Positions 36,447-48,427 of a DNA stretch of 64,000 bases are shown one piece after another. The stretch covers positions 29,907,362 to 29,971,361 of the forward strand of contig NC_040011.1 in the NCBI RefSeq assembly GCF_000972845.2, given 5' to 3'. Below the pieces are notes generated by a model. That model made no database searches and was not told the DNA's origin. It worked only from the letters and a program-made list of their open reading frames with translations. The stretch comes from Larimichthys crocea (lineage: Eukaryota; Chordata; Actinopteri; Sciaenidae). The position numbers and the translations under genes were made by a program. How positions within the stretch are numbered: the stretch's first letter is position 1; each line of letters opens with the position of its first letter.

Positions 36447-39400
36447 CTATCTCAGGCTGTTGCTGTTAGGTTGTGATCCAGCGAGGCCAGGGTGGTCAGG
36501 ACTGTGGCGGTTCTGGAGACAGAGAGAGAGAGAGCGGTAAGACACTGGTTTATATATAAACATCAGTGATCGTGCAGTTTAAAAAGACTACAATTTACTG
36601 CCAGAAAACGAGATGGTTAAAACTACTTAACATTTAATTAAGTGATGACATGTGACACAAAAGAGTGACAAAAACACCCATGTTAGAGCCAATTCACACA
36701 AGCAACCTTCACACAAGCTTGACAGGATCAACATAGTCTTTGGACTCATGTTTAGTTTGAAAAATTTTTTCATGAGCAACTCGAGCCTTTTTTTGATTAT
36801 TCCAACATGCGAGTCAAAAGTAGCCCTGTGACCTGGCACAGCAGTTTTAATAGAAAAAGGACAAGACAACCCAAATCCCACAGCTGTGTTAACCTGATTA
36901 TGTGATCACAAGATCACAAGAGAATCTATCATGCCAGGTCTCAAGCTTCACAGTTACAGACCAACCAACATCGTGTGATGAACTACTGGCAGCTACAGGC
37001 ACTGCTTGATGCCAGGTGTGTGTGTCACTGTGTGAGAAGATGCTGCTATAGCATCAGTTATATCAGAAGTGAAGAGTAAGCTGAGTAAACTCCAACCAAA
37101 ACAGTTTTCTTATGATAATGTTACATATCTGATAAAGGTGTAGGTGGGACTGTATTAAACAATAATGAGTCAGACTGCTGTTTATAAGCTAGTGATGATG
37201 CTCTATCACTATCTAGTGGTCAGAAATCAGTTATTGCAGCAGTTAAACACTCAGTATTACTTAAGACAACAACGTTTAGGAACAGGTTTGATATGTTTAC
37301 GGTCAGGATAAAGGCATCATCTCTTCCCATGGGCCTAAACTGAATTACTAAAATCTTAATAGATTTTCTTACCTTCTTCTTTTTCTTGTCTTTCTTCTTT
37401 TTCTTGCGGTCAGGATCATCATCCCTCTTTTTCTTTTTCTTCTTGGGATCCGAGTCTGATGGAGTTTCTAAGACGTCAAAAAGAAGCAGGTCAGGTTAGT
37501 GGTCTGAAAACAGTTGTTACATTTGTGTATATGAATAGTTAATGTCATACCTTGTGGTAATGGGTCCTGTGGTCGATGGTGCTTGTGCTTATGTTTGCTC
37601 TTCTTCTTTGGAGGCTGTATGTGCATCAGTCTGTACTGTTCTGGCAGCTGCGAAAAAACAAACACAAAAACATGAATACAAACAATATATTTAAGGATCA
37701 ACCAGAATATATTCTAACTGAAGAGAATTTGCCATAATACTGTAAGAGGCTTGAGTAATCAGAGTCAGCATGATGGAAATGTGTCGACTTGTATGTGTAC
37801 TGTGTATTCAGTTAGTACCGGTCCTGTGTGTAGTCTGAAGCCTGTGAGCAGAGCACCGGTCAGAGGGCTGAAGGAGTTCCCGCACACTGGAGGCTTATCA
37901 ATCAGAGAGCGCAACGAGCTGCCGTCCTGAGTGCCCGGACAGTCGATCATACCTGCAGCACAGAGGAGAAAGGACAAATGCATTTTGGTTTGTTGCCTTC
38001 ATCATTCCTTTATCTGTGGGTTTGAGCGTGGTCGTGGCTCAGACGGTCGTCTTTAAGTTGCAGGTATTTGCAGTCAGATCCCTGGATCTCCTGTCAACGT
38101 GTCAAACCCCAGCACCTTACACGGCGGGTCTTCTGCCATCAGTTGTGTGAGTTGTAAAGCACTTTGTCCGTTAGGGTAAAATCCAATTTAGGATATGTGG
38201 CCATCCTATTCAGCTCTCTTGTTGAAAAAAAGAAAGATTTACACACTGCAGGATATTTATGGTGATGAGGACCTGCGTTCTTTCCAGGATTTCTGTACAC
38301 AATTTGACTAACCTCATAACTTAATTTTTTCATTCTACTTATTTAAAGACTGTCACTAAAGGCTAGTGAAGTTCCCGTTTCTGTACAGCAGTAGAGGCAC
38401 AAGAGGCCTTGTTTCCAAAGTTTACTGGTTTATCTCACTCTTATAGAGCCATGGTAGTGGATGCTTTGTGAATGGCTGATATCTCGTAAGTAGAACCAGC
38501 TTTTGATTGAAACAAAGTCTTGTCGAACATCTTACTAGCTTCCAGAAATCCTGAGCAAACACAGTAACAATTTATACATCAAGGGTATACGATGCCAAGG
38601 AAGCTGTGTTTAATCAAAATGATTGCTGGCCCTATTTGCACTCAATGGTCTAAAAGACGACTGGTTCTTATTTCTACATCGTGGAAATGTTCTCCATTGG
38701 TCAATGTGTGGGGAAATGGTTCCCTCTAATCTCTCTGATATGTTTAAAACCTGTATGTAGCTCTCAGTCTAAAGCATCTGCCCAAACTAGAGCCGACATT
38801 CATCAAAAAGTGAGAGCTATTATCCAGCGTTACAGGCATGTGGAGTCTCAATGAAGCCTTTTGGAATGAACGATTCGTCAGGAGCTGTGACCTGTTTTTA
38901 TACTTCACTCTGTCCACACTGTAAATACTGTACATACCTTATAACATATTTATATTTATGTCTGCCCATATGCACATTACCCTGCACTTCTGATTAGATG
39001 CTAAACTTAATCTAATCTGACCTGTTACACCTTTTCAAGGAAGACTTATATCCACTGTTACATGTTATGAAAACAACAACAAAATATACCATTTATGAAG
39101 AGAGAATGACTCTGATGAAAAGTTCTGCCCTCAAAATTAAGTTTAACAATAAAGATAAGGTTTGTTTGTAATGAGCCTTCTCTGCAGCTGCCCCCTCCGT
39201 CTGGAGCCCTCTCCCCAAACACATCCGTGACTGCACTGACTTGCCCACCTTCAAATCTCTGACAAAAACACACCTTTTTAAAACTGCCTTTAATGTTCAG
39301 CTCAGTCTGTTGTGTTTTTTCAGTAAACTATCTCATATTGTTTTGATGACTTGATGTTCTTCTTATGTAAAGTGTCTTTGAGTAGCTTTTAAATAAAATG

Positions 39401-40191
39401 TATTATTATTATTTAAAATAACAGTCAGTGAATAGATGAAACCTGTGTGTGTGTGTGTGTGTGTGTGTCCACCCCTCCACCTGTACCTGGTAGCTCTGGC
39501 AGGAAGTTGCTGAGCTTCTCCTTCACCTTCTTCCCGCAGAACTTGTTGTATGCGTGCTCCAGGTTGTAGTGCGTGATGAGGTTGGTGTTGCCCGTTAATT
39601 CATTTCCCACTGGACACACAGATCATGATCATAATTCACGCAAACACATGTAAACAAATTAAAACAAGTAGGTAACTCCAGCAAAATGTTCAACCAGAGC
39701 TAATGTTAGTGCACAGATGCTGCACAGAGCATCACCCAGCACAACATCGTGAAGTCGGCTGTTTTTATGTCATTGAAAACATAAATAATTATACAGTAGT
39801 TATGATAAACAGGTGTGTGAAAGCCGCTGTACATGTTATCTTGTTGGCTAACGTTAGCTAGCATTGTTTACAAACTACCTAGCAACCTCCGGCAGCAGCT
39901 TAACTTCCTCAAAATTGAACACACACGTCACATATAAACGCAAACGACATGTTATAATAATGTAACAGTACCAGGAAGCTCCCGCAGTAAGTAGAAAGGT
40001 TCATTCATGGCTCCGGGCTTCCGCAGAGCAGGCCCTTCATCCCCGAGCTGCGGTGGCATCTGCCCCGCCATGGAGACTTGATTCTGCGGCAGCGGCGGCG
40101 GAGGTTTGCCCGGTCCGAAACCCAGAGACGACGAGCCGGGCGGTCCCTGAGCTTCGTTTTGCCCGAACATAGTTGAAAACATTTCCGTCAT
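36447..40191 (-). CDS. med19: Mediator of RNA polymerase II transcription subunit 19
   Basis: Six exons, read on the minus strand: 40191-39972, 39609-39487, 37952-37819, 37647-37551, 37467-37373, 36512-36447. They give 244 aa, the same as human MED19. The start MTEMFSTMFG is chosen because it opens the conserved N-terminus; upstream codons in frame have no family resemblance. Order of parts: a Pro/Gly-rich N-terminus with GFGPGKPPPP, the conserved core FYLLRELP…NLITHYNLEHAYNKFCGKKVKEKLSNFLPELPG, then GFRLHTGPLPEQYRLMHIQPPKKK, and a Lys-rich basic tail of about residues 170-225 (nuclear localisation), ending SNSLR. MED19 sits in the Mediator head/middle and links regulators such as REST to Pol II. 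Introns are 1.5 kb or less. A LINE fragment and a SINE lie in intron 2. Confidence 0.97.
38035..38110 (+). repeat. Degraded tRNA-derived SINE head
   Basis: A 'gtggctcagacggtcgtc' D-arm-like block and a 'cagatccctggatctcctgtcaacgtgtc' block match, in the opposite orientation, the SINE at 8060-8335. It lies in med19 intron 2. Confidence 0.45.
39170..39420 (+). mobile_element. L2-like LINE 3' end
   Basis: In one frame, with lesions, the sequence reads a C-terminus of the type W(S/N)PLPKHIRDCTDLPTFKS followed by TKTHLFKTAF, the classic last residues of L2/Rex-type reverse transcriptases. A short 3' UTR with 'taaagtgtctttgagtagc' and an ATT-repeat tail (39405-39416) follow. It is truncated at the 5' side and not active. 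It sits antisense in med19 intron 2. Confidence 0.7.
39444..39468. repeat. (TG)n tract near med19 donor 2
   Basis: On the transcribed strand this is (CA)n starting 18 bp after the 5' splice site CCAG|GTACAG at 39487/39486. Confidence 0.9.
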
Positions 40192-40451
40192 ATCTATCGC
40201 AAATAATACATTTATATAGAAGGGAAAAGCCGGTTTCTTCAAGTGTATGGCCTGCTGCTTGTTAGGATGGTGCTCACCACGAATCCATCCGAGTGTCAAC
40301 TACCCGACTCTTCACTTCTTTGTGGCATTATTGTCATGGCCCCTACGTACCGTAATACCAGGCACAAACACGCACATTACCGTAATGATTGGTGCATAGC
40401 AGACATGAAATATACAGATCACAAAACGAACCTTATTTCCAAGATTTCAAG

Positions 40452-40457
40452 TTTATT
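40452..40457 (-). terminator. pmf1 poly(A) signal
   Basis: AATAAA on the minus strand, about 70 bp after the pmf1 stop codon and 260 bp upstream of the med19 ATG. Confidence 0.5.
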
Positions 40458-40525
40458 TTCAGACACACGGGCATTGTAAACAGAATATATACAGTTAATT
40501 TAGTTTATATCAAATCGTTTGAAGA

Positions 40526-42667
40526 TCACACATCAATGACATCAGCAGGGCAGAGAGAAGATGACAGCCTTTCAAACTCTGTGACTGATGCCTAAAAGTG
40601 AAAGAAAGAACAAACAAACTGTTATTTACTGTTACATTTACAATATATCAAAGTCATGAAAACTTACCTGAGAAGTTGCATTTTTTTAATAAATCAAATC
40701 AAATCAGGCTTTATTTGTATACCCCAAGTACATTTGCCTCGGAGGGTTTTACAATTTGTACAGGGAGTGACACCCTCTGTCCTTAGACACTACAAAATAA
40801 ATACAATCATGCATCTATTACAAATTTTATTAGACTAAAATAATAATTTTCTATATATTAAAAAAAAAAAAACTAGATGAGATAGAGGGTGAAGCTTTAT
40901 GTCGCTTTACTTATGCATGCATCCCCTTGTCAGTGCAGTAATAAACACGTTCAATATGTTTGTTTGTTTGTTTTTAATCTTCTGTTGTTTCTCTCACCTT
41001 CCACTCTTCCACAGCTGTAGAAATACGATGTTCGGCCTGAGCAATACTTTCTCTACCAGCCTGAACCTTCTGTGCGAGGGCAGCGTTCTCTGCTTGAATC
41101 TTTTTCAGCTCCAGTTTCATGTAGGCCTCCTGCTTTTGATAGTATGGCATCAAAAAGCTGCAAAAGTCCTGCTCGGGAACCCCACTCGGCCTCCTGACAG
41201 AACAAGCAAGATGTTTAAAAGAGTTAAAATGATCCCCACAGTTTGCTTTTGATAATGTAATTCAAACACATCACATCTTAATGCAAAATGTAAGATTTGC
41301 TATATTTTTCAAAAATGCTGTTTACTGACCATGCGTCGTTTGGATTGTTCTTGGCAGCACGCTCCAGTTTGTCCAGCTCATTCAGTTTGAAATCCAACCG
41401 GCCTTCTTCAATTAATCTGCTGATGTCGTCCTTCACGTGCACAAACACGCAGACATTCATGTAAAGAGAAAGTAAAAATAAACACAGGTAGACCAGTACC
41501 AAGTAATACAAACAATTGGGCAGGTACTTTGCATGGTGTGCGTGGTGTTAATGTGATGTGATGTGATGTGTACCTGTACAGTCCTCCGCAACTCCTCAAT
41601 GAACTGCTTGTGAATGTTCTCCATCCTCTGAGGGTTCTTCTTGTACAGCGGACGAAATGTGCTGGCAAATCTGTTAAAACTGTGAATAAAAGCAATCTCA
41701 ATAAAAAAAGTAGTCTGTTTACTAATGAAGTACTAGTTGATTAATGTATAAATTGATCAAAGGTGAATTGATAACATTACTAAATAATTGTTAAAATATG
41801 ATTTAAGTCATTTATGAAGAGAAAATATCACTGTTTAGGATTTTCCACTTTTCCATGGTATTTTCTCTAAATATATTTGAGTGCTAGACTCTTACTTGGA
41901 CATAACCCATGCACTCGAAGGCATCACCGTGGTCCTGGTAACTATTTTCTATTTTATAAACTGGCTACAAAAATCCTTCACACCAGCTGTGACCGCAGAA
42001 CCGCTGTTTCGGTTTAACGAGTGACCGTGTTAACTGGTGACCGTTAGCCGAATGCGTCTGTGGTTGTCGTAGTTACGGCAGCCGTTGAAACAGTAAGATA
42101 GTACATAGCTGTCAAACAAAACACCAAAAACGAACCAGGTATGTTTTTATGACATTGTAACGTTAATAAGAAAAAACTAAACCAAGCATTCATGAGAACA
42201 GCTACGTGTCCTTTGTCGTAACTACGACAACGAGACGCATTCTGCTAACGGTCACCAGTTAACATGGTCACTCGTTAAACCGAAACACCGCACTCGTTTT
42301 GTAGCTCATCTCTATCTTCATTTTTAGCTTGTTTTAACCTTTAAAACACACCTATTTAACTCATCCTAATGCTAAGTAAATATCACACCACTGTATTTTA
42401 CAACAGTGATTATGAAAAGCTACAAAGTAACACTGAACTGACACACTACCTGGCGTGATCGATGAACTTCTCCAGGCTCTTCTGCATCACTTTGTCGAAC
42501 AACTTCAACCGGTTATACCGAGCTTCAGTCTCCTCGGACGGCTTACTGACTGATCCAGGTTTCGATGAGACATCTCCTTTGGCTATATTAGTCTGTTCTC
42601 CTGTGTTGTCTTTCACACTTGTGTTATTTACAGACTCCTTTTGTGTCGCTACTTTGCTTTGCTCCAT
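40526..42667 (-). CDS. pmf1: Polyamine-modulated factor 1, MIS12 complex NNF1 subunit
   Basis: Five exons on the minus strand: 42667-42450, 41670-41574, 41430-41330, 41193-40998, 40591-40526. They encode 225 aa in phase; human PMF1 is 205. The start is the first ATG (MEQSKVATQK); an upstream frame extension would need TTG. After an acidic, Ser/Thr-rich leader come the NNF1 core motifs RLKLFDKVMQKSLEKFI, FRPLYKKNP and DDISRLIEEG…LNELDKL, then W-RPSGVPEQDF, and a C-terminal coiled coil of about 145-205. The family is a subunit of the four-protein MIS12 kinetochore complex that joins CENP-C to NDC80 during chromosome segregation. The last exon (ASVTEFERLSS…) is assigned on splice sites and phase alone, so it is the least certain. 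The gene shares its promoter with tmx2 and lies immediately upstream of med19. Confidence 0.93.
40688..40790 (-). repeat. Interspersed repeat 3' end in pmf1 intron 4
   Basis: Read on the minus strand it ends in TGATTTGATTTGATTT, preceded by TACAAATTGTAAAACCCTCC, the typical 3' end of the fish repeat whose interior is seen at 7840-8042. It is truncated. Confidence 0.5.
42002..42290. mobile_element. Large inverted repeat in pmf1 intron 1
   Basis: Left arm 42002-42079 and right arm 42216-42290 are reverse complements over about 78 bp at roughly 90% identity (core GTTTAACGAGTGACC and AACTGGTGACCGTTAGC). They are separated by a 136-bp non-coding spacer. The form is that of a fold-back MITE, but I could not find a clear target-site duplication. 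In pmf1 pre-mRNA it would fold into a long hairpin. Confidence 0.85.
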
Positions 42668-42846
42668 TTTCCAGCTCCGTGTGTTTACGTTTTGCAATAC
42701 CCGCCAAAACTACGGCGAGTCGCTAAGCCCATAACCTAGAGAAGAAAAAAAAATCGAGTTCTGCTGGCGCATGCGCAGTTCAGTCCAGTCACTCCAGCTG
42801 TCATTCCTCCTCACGCTTCTTGTGGCCGACAGTCGTGTCTGCCAAC
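42668..42846. promoter_or_regulatory. Bidirectional pmf1/tmx2 promoter
   Basis: Only 179 bp separates the two divergent start codons. The palindrome GCGCATGCGC at 42767-42776 is a perfect consensus site for NRF1, a factor typical of TATA-less housekeeping promoters. No TATA box is visible on either strand. The tmx2 ATG (42847) has a CCAACATGG context. Confidence 0.8.
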
Positions 42847-43247
42847 ATGGCTCTAATCACAGGACTCTGTACTTTCTTGTACCACTTACCTCAGATTTAC
42901 AAATGGTTGCTGAAGCCGTATTATGTCACCTCGTTCTTCATGACCGTCGCCTTCCTGGTTGTCCGAAAGGCTCCGGGTCTCTGCGAGCACCTGGCGACCC
43001 AACGGGACGACGGCAACTCCTGCGACTTTGACTGGGTGAGCGTGGACGCATGGTGCAGGGATAGTGTTGCCTGCTGCTAAATATGGTGGAGCTGACTCAG
43101 GCTTCTGTAAGATGAGTTGGCTCATTCAGCGCAATATTGTTTTATGTGTTTTGATTTTACAGAGAGAAGTGGAGATTCTCATGTTTCTGAGTGCAATAGT
43201 GATGATGAAGAACAGGAGAGCGAGTAAGTGACCCCCACCATCCCCCC

Positions 43248-43293
<46 letters not shown>

Positions 43294-45836
43294 TGCATTT
43301 GTTTAGGTGTAAACTAACTGATAACATAGCAAGTGTTTGTTTACACTGTAAACTGTGCCAGTGATGCTCAGTTTGGTGCACATGTGAAATCATCTTTAAC
43401 CTAAACTGTATAGACAGTTTGTGTGACATCAACATCATATCTAACAAGGACACTAGATATCCGTGTCGTATAATGTTTAACTTAAACCAAATAGGTAATT
43501 TGTCACCTAATGAGTAACCGATTTTATTCCTTGAGGTGAAAGCACCCGCACCAAGCCACACCCAGGAACTGCTAAAAACTTTGTTGCGTAAACATGACAG
43601 TGTAATCCCGCCTTACTCTGACCTTGTATTAACACTGTGAAGGTTTTCCCCCCTTCTCCTGTATTCATTGTTCCTCTCTCTTTCTTTATCAGTCACACTG
43701 GAGCAGCACATAGGCAACTTGTTCTTGTTCAGTAAAGTGGCCAACGTCATCCTCTTCTTCAGGCTGGACATTCGACTCGGCATCCTCTACCTTTCATTGT
43801 GTGTCGGTCAGTGGCCATGTAACCCCTGTTGCAAATTCTGCCCCACTCCTGATTAAATTGAAATTATAGGAAGGAAAATTCAAAGGAAACTACATTATGA
43901 TAGTGATCCTTACAAGCAGCTGGCCACCCGCCCGTCACCTCCACCTCAAAATTTTGCAGTTAAAATGTCTTCGGCTGCGAAGCTACGCCACTACAGATGC
44001 AGAGTATCCCTCAGGATTACACACCTTACCTTACACATTAGGTCTTGTAGTCACTTTTGTTTGTTGATGACCCTAAACAATAAGCAAACATGTCATAATG
44101 TGACATTAGTTGTGGTCCTCTTCCCTTAATGTCAACGTTTTATTTCATAAAAGTATATTCATTTTAATAATTTCAGCAGAGGTGGACTTTATTTCAGAAA
44201 GCCAAGCCAAATATTAACATGAATCTATAAATTTGCCTATAAACTCTGTAGAATTATTGATAGATATTCATAAAATAAGACATAATCTGGTGAAACTGAG
44301 TAACAAGAGAAAGCTCTTGTTTTATTAATGCTTTGACACATAAAGGAACTCTGTTTCCAGTGTGTAGGTTATTTAATGCAATAACCAACATGTCTGTAAT
44401 AAACACTTTTAGGGTTTAAGTGTATATTTATTAACTTAAGATGAGATTTCCATGACTTCAGCAAGTGCAAAGCTTACATTTAGCTTTTGTTTTCATCCAC
44501 TGTGAACCTCTGTAATGTAAACTTATCTTTGCTTTGTCTCCAGCATTCGTCATGACCTGTAAGCCACCTCTCTACATGGGCCCCGAGTACATCAAGTACT
44601 TCAGTGATAAGACCATAGATGTGAGTTTTACACTACACCTGATGCTGAATTGCAGTTGTTTAAATGCTTGTAAATCTTGTTTGTACAGTATTACCTCGGG
44701 GCTGGGTTAAGTAAAAGCTTTGAAACGGCACAACTGGGAATTACTTTCAGCTCAGTCTGCTGGGACTGTTATTTCAATTGAGGTTTATTAAGTTATCAAG
44801 TATTCATATGCAACATAAGAGCATAAAGATGTTTACTGTTTTTAGTTTCTATCAATTACACATTGCAATGTTTTGAAGCCCTTTTTATTTATTGCATTTT
44901 GTAATTGTATGTCCTCCCTAAGTGATGACGTAGTCCTGTAGGTGAGATCTACACCTGTGTAATCTGTTCTGATCTAATGTGTGTTATTAGGAGGAGCTGC
45001 AGAGAGACAGTCGTGTCACCTGGATTGTAGAATTTTACGCCAACTGGTCCTCTGACTGCCAGTCTTTCGCTCCAGTCTTTGCCGACCTTTCTCTCAAGTA
45101 AGAGATAAAGTAAACATGAACGCCCTTTCATAGTCCATGCTGTGTTTCTGTCCAATTTTAACATTTCTGATCAAAATAGGATGTGAATTATAATTTTTTT
45201 GCTGTACACCTTTTGGATGTCTGGTCAAGACTTTTTGAGTCAAAGCGCTAATGTCTTGTGCATCCTCCCCTACATTCTGCAGGTACAACTGTGCTGGACT
45301 CAGGTTTGGGAAAGTGGACATCGGACGCTATGGAGAGGTTTCACAGACGTCAGTCATTTTCTCCACTCTGCACCTGTCTTTTTGTGTTAATGATTATATA
45401 TTTTTTGAGAACAGGTATTTATTCTCTCAATGATTTCTGTACAGGCACAGGGTTAGTACTTCTCCTCTGGCTAAGCAGCTGCCTACAGTGGCGCTGTTCC
45501 AAGGAGGACGGGAAATTATGAGGCGTCCAATGGTGGACAATAGAGGGAGAGCCGTGTCTTGGACCTTCAATGATGTAAGTGTTGTAACATACAGTATGTG
45601 TTGCTTTAAACACACTCACACATAAATGCTAATATGAAGTATTTAATCCCTAGGAGAACATCATTCGAGAGTTTAACCTCAACGAGATCTTCCAAAAATC
45701 CAAGAAGCTGAACAAAGGTCGTGATTTGAAAGAAGAGGAGGATCAAAACGACTCTCAGCCAGAGGAGGGCAGCGACGAGCTCCATCCAGGAACCGACAAC
45801 CCAGAGCAGCTCACAGAGAGCAAGAAAGACAAATGA
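42847..45836 (+). CDS. tmx2: Thioredoxin-related transmembrane protein 2
   Basis: Eight exons: 42847-43035, 43163-43223, 43693-43806, 44544-44620, 44991-45097, 45283-45348, 45445-45574, 45654-45836. They encode 308 aa (human 296). The start [20 protein letters not shown] is the family N-terminus. A hydrophobic N-terminal region and membrane segment (about 105-127) precede [15 protein letters not shown] and a thioredoxin-like domain of about 148-265. Its active site reads S167-S-D-C170 in place of CxxC, as in vertebrate TMX2 (SNDC). Then come [20 protein letters not shown], an acidic tail and the C-terminal KKDK, an ER-retrieval signal. TMX2 is a disulfide-isomerase-family membrane protein of the ER and ER-mitochondria contact sites, linked to redox state and calcium. 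It has a divergent promoter with pmf1 and ends tail to tail with zdhhc5. The a/b ohnolog is not resolved. Confidence 0.96.
43250..43291. repeat. (AC)n microsatellite in tmx2 intron 2
   Basis: About 20 units, starting roughly 27 bp after the 5' splice site GCGA|GTAAGT (43223/43224). Confidence 0.95.
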
Positions 45837-46300
45837 AGCGAGGAGGATGATTCAGAGAAGGGCTTCATGAAGTCTTTCCTTTTCTTCCAACATTGCCATG
45901 CCTTACATTATTGCAAAAGAATGTTATGGAGAGAGAAAAATAGATTCAACTCTACTAGATGTCATCTCTACACTCCGTGTTTACTGTGGCATATGAATAC
46001 CCCAAAAACTGGAGCATGTTTCCCTGGTCAGACTGGGTATAACGTGGTGTGGCTTGAATGCAGCCGCGCAAAAGACGAAGCAACAATTTGGGGACATTTT
46101 ATGACAGACCTTAAGTTATTTTAGAACAAATGCCTTTTTTTTGTAATTGTTATTGGCTACTTTTGGCAACATCTCATTGCTGCATGTAAACTTTTGCTGC
46201 CTATATTTTGTAACTTATGTGTTTACTGATGTATTTCAAAACCAAAGTTAAAAAAAAGTAAATAAAAATTAAAGCTCACACTGAAATAAAAAATTAAGAT
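45837..46300 (+). other. tmx2 3' UTR
   Basis: Non-coding sequence after the TGA at 45834-45836. AATAAA occurs at 46260-46265 and again near 46284, either of which could direct polyadenylation. Confidence 0.6.
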
Positions 46301-46335
46301 TCATGACACTTTCAGTTTTTCATCAGTTTGACCTT

Positions 46336-48427
46336 TTTATTCTGAGAAGACATCTTTTTAAAAATTCTTTATAAGGCCATTTTGGAAATGTCTTTAATGT
46401 ACTCGTTACAGATATTTGTGAAACTCGTTCCATTCATCACAGCCCACAATAGCAATATTTTATCTCACATAGAAGTATACTTACTATACCCACATAGTCT
46501 CAAATTGATCAGTGACCACCATCCTTGACCAGAGCAGGAAGAAAAGTAACACAGGTTCTTTTATCTCTGTGCAACGGCTGCTTGTGCCATTAATGATGCT
46601 TCTTTTCTTGTTACCACCCACACATGAAGCAGGTGGCGATGAAAATATTCTCACAAGTATGCACGCCAGTGAAGCATTCAGCACGACAAAAAGAACAAAA
46701 AAAGAAAACAACACATGCATACCGAAGACAGCCTGTAAGGGTTAAAAACTTGTAACACAGTCGTTTGGGTTGAACAATGATAACTTGTGTGCTTCAAGCG
46801 TGTCTGTTTCCCCCCAAAGACGTGCTACAATCAGCCAGCTTTGACATTCTCCTGCAAACTACTGTGGGCTTCGATGGAAAAAAATAAAATGAACAAAAAC
46901 TTCACTGTAATGCCCAAACTCAAATACACACCTAGCTTCTTGGAATTATTCCTTTCTCAACATGGCTGTGAGTTTTTAAAGAAAAAAAGTACCATTACAG
47001 AAGTTTTGAAAAAAAAAAACCTATCAAATCTTACATTTTCTCAGAACAGTGTAAAAAATAAAAACCAATAGAAAAAAAATACATATGCGCTTGCTACACT
47101 ATGAATAGTTTCAAGGCCAAAAAAAAAAAAAGTCTACTTGCAAACCAGTCCCTCCTTAAAAAACTATTTAGTGGCATATCGCATTTACAGTTTCATTGAT
47201 AACGTGTTTTTTTCCATAAAAATATTCATTCTTCTTCTTCTTCTTTTCTCAATAAAAAGAGAACAAACTCGTAGAGAAACTGGTCTTAAATTGTGTCCAA
47301 AACTACTACGTTGTCTTGTCTGGTGAAATAAATAAGCCCCATCCCTCGCTGCCCCTATTTGGCTGGCCATCTGTTAAAGGTATAAGGTTCTGCTAGCATT
47401 TTGATTGACTGACAAAACATTACAGAAAGAAAGAAAAAAAAAAAAAAAGACATACATGATCTTAAAGCTAACAACAGATTTTGCATAATGTCTAGCATAA
47501 ACATTACAAGCGTACATTCCACAAAGATGTTTGTGCTGCAATTGTTTTTTTTTCTTCCAGAATTTCTTTGTGGCTTTCAAAATTTAAGCTCAATCATTTG
47601 CCGCTTCAGCTGTCCGCCAAAGGATCGTCGTTCTCTTTGGGCGATGTCAATTCCAGCAAGAGCTCATGAGTGGCTGATGCAGCCATTAAATATAAAAACA
47701 GGCAACTGATTTGAAATTGCTTTCATGAATAATTACGCACACACTACACCTGCCGCCCTCATCAATAGTCATTTTCAATACCTGACAATTTGACCCAATA
47801 ATAATAATCTGAAAGATTTTATACATTTATATAAAACAATATTTAAAAAAAAAAAAAAGATTTATAAAATTAAAATGATATTGTGTTTATAGGTTGGACT
47901 CTTCCCTCCATGACCGTATTGATAAACAGGTTGTGTGGTCCGTTCAGACAGATGGTTAACAGTCCAAAATCCTCCCTCTTAAAACTCTACATCCACTGGA
48001 TAAAGGCCATCTTTTCCTTAAGTGTCAGATACGGTGGTCAATACTCTGTGTGCTAATGTACCAAAGTAAAACAGCAAATCATTGAGAAGCTATGCGTGTC
48101 CTATAGACATATCTGTACCAAGCGGTGATGATACGGTCATATCCGCCTGTGTGGCTAAATGGAGACAAATTGATCCTGTGAAAAATGAACCAGTGTCTCC
48201 TTTTACGCTTTGTTCAAATCTGAAAGGTTAGCAGAGAAGAGTAGTCAGTGGCGTTACAAAGATAACAAAGTGAGTACCAGACAGGCCTGCTCCTTTAGTC
48301 CTTTGCAGCGGAGAACAGTCATTTTTCAGGGGCCTGCAGTCGTGAATAATATCCAGCTCAGGTAAGTAGAAGTAGTCCAGTGACTTTTACCCCCCAACTC
48401 CTTGTGATAGACCATGAAGGATGTCTG
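46336..48427 (-). other. zdhhc5 3' UTR
   Basis: About 2.1 kb of AT-rich non-coding sequence follows the zdhhc5 stop on the minus strand. AATAAA (minus) at 46341-46336 is the most distal signal before the end of tmx2, and other TTTATT copies give shorter alternatives. Poly(A)/poly(T) runs are frequent. The extent is inferred. Confidence 0.5.

Noticed and set aside
40669..40680. AACTTCTCAG|GTAAGT in pmf1 intron 4 as an extra exon end
   Set aside because: No acceptor or coding segment precedes it, and the exon chain is in phase without it.
42668..42697. N-terminal extension of pmf1
   Set aside because: It would require a TTG start. The ATG at 42667 is the first proper start codon.
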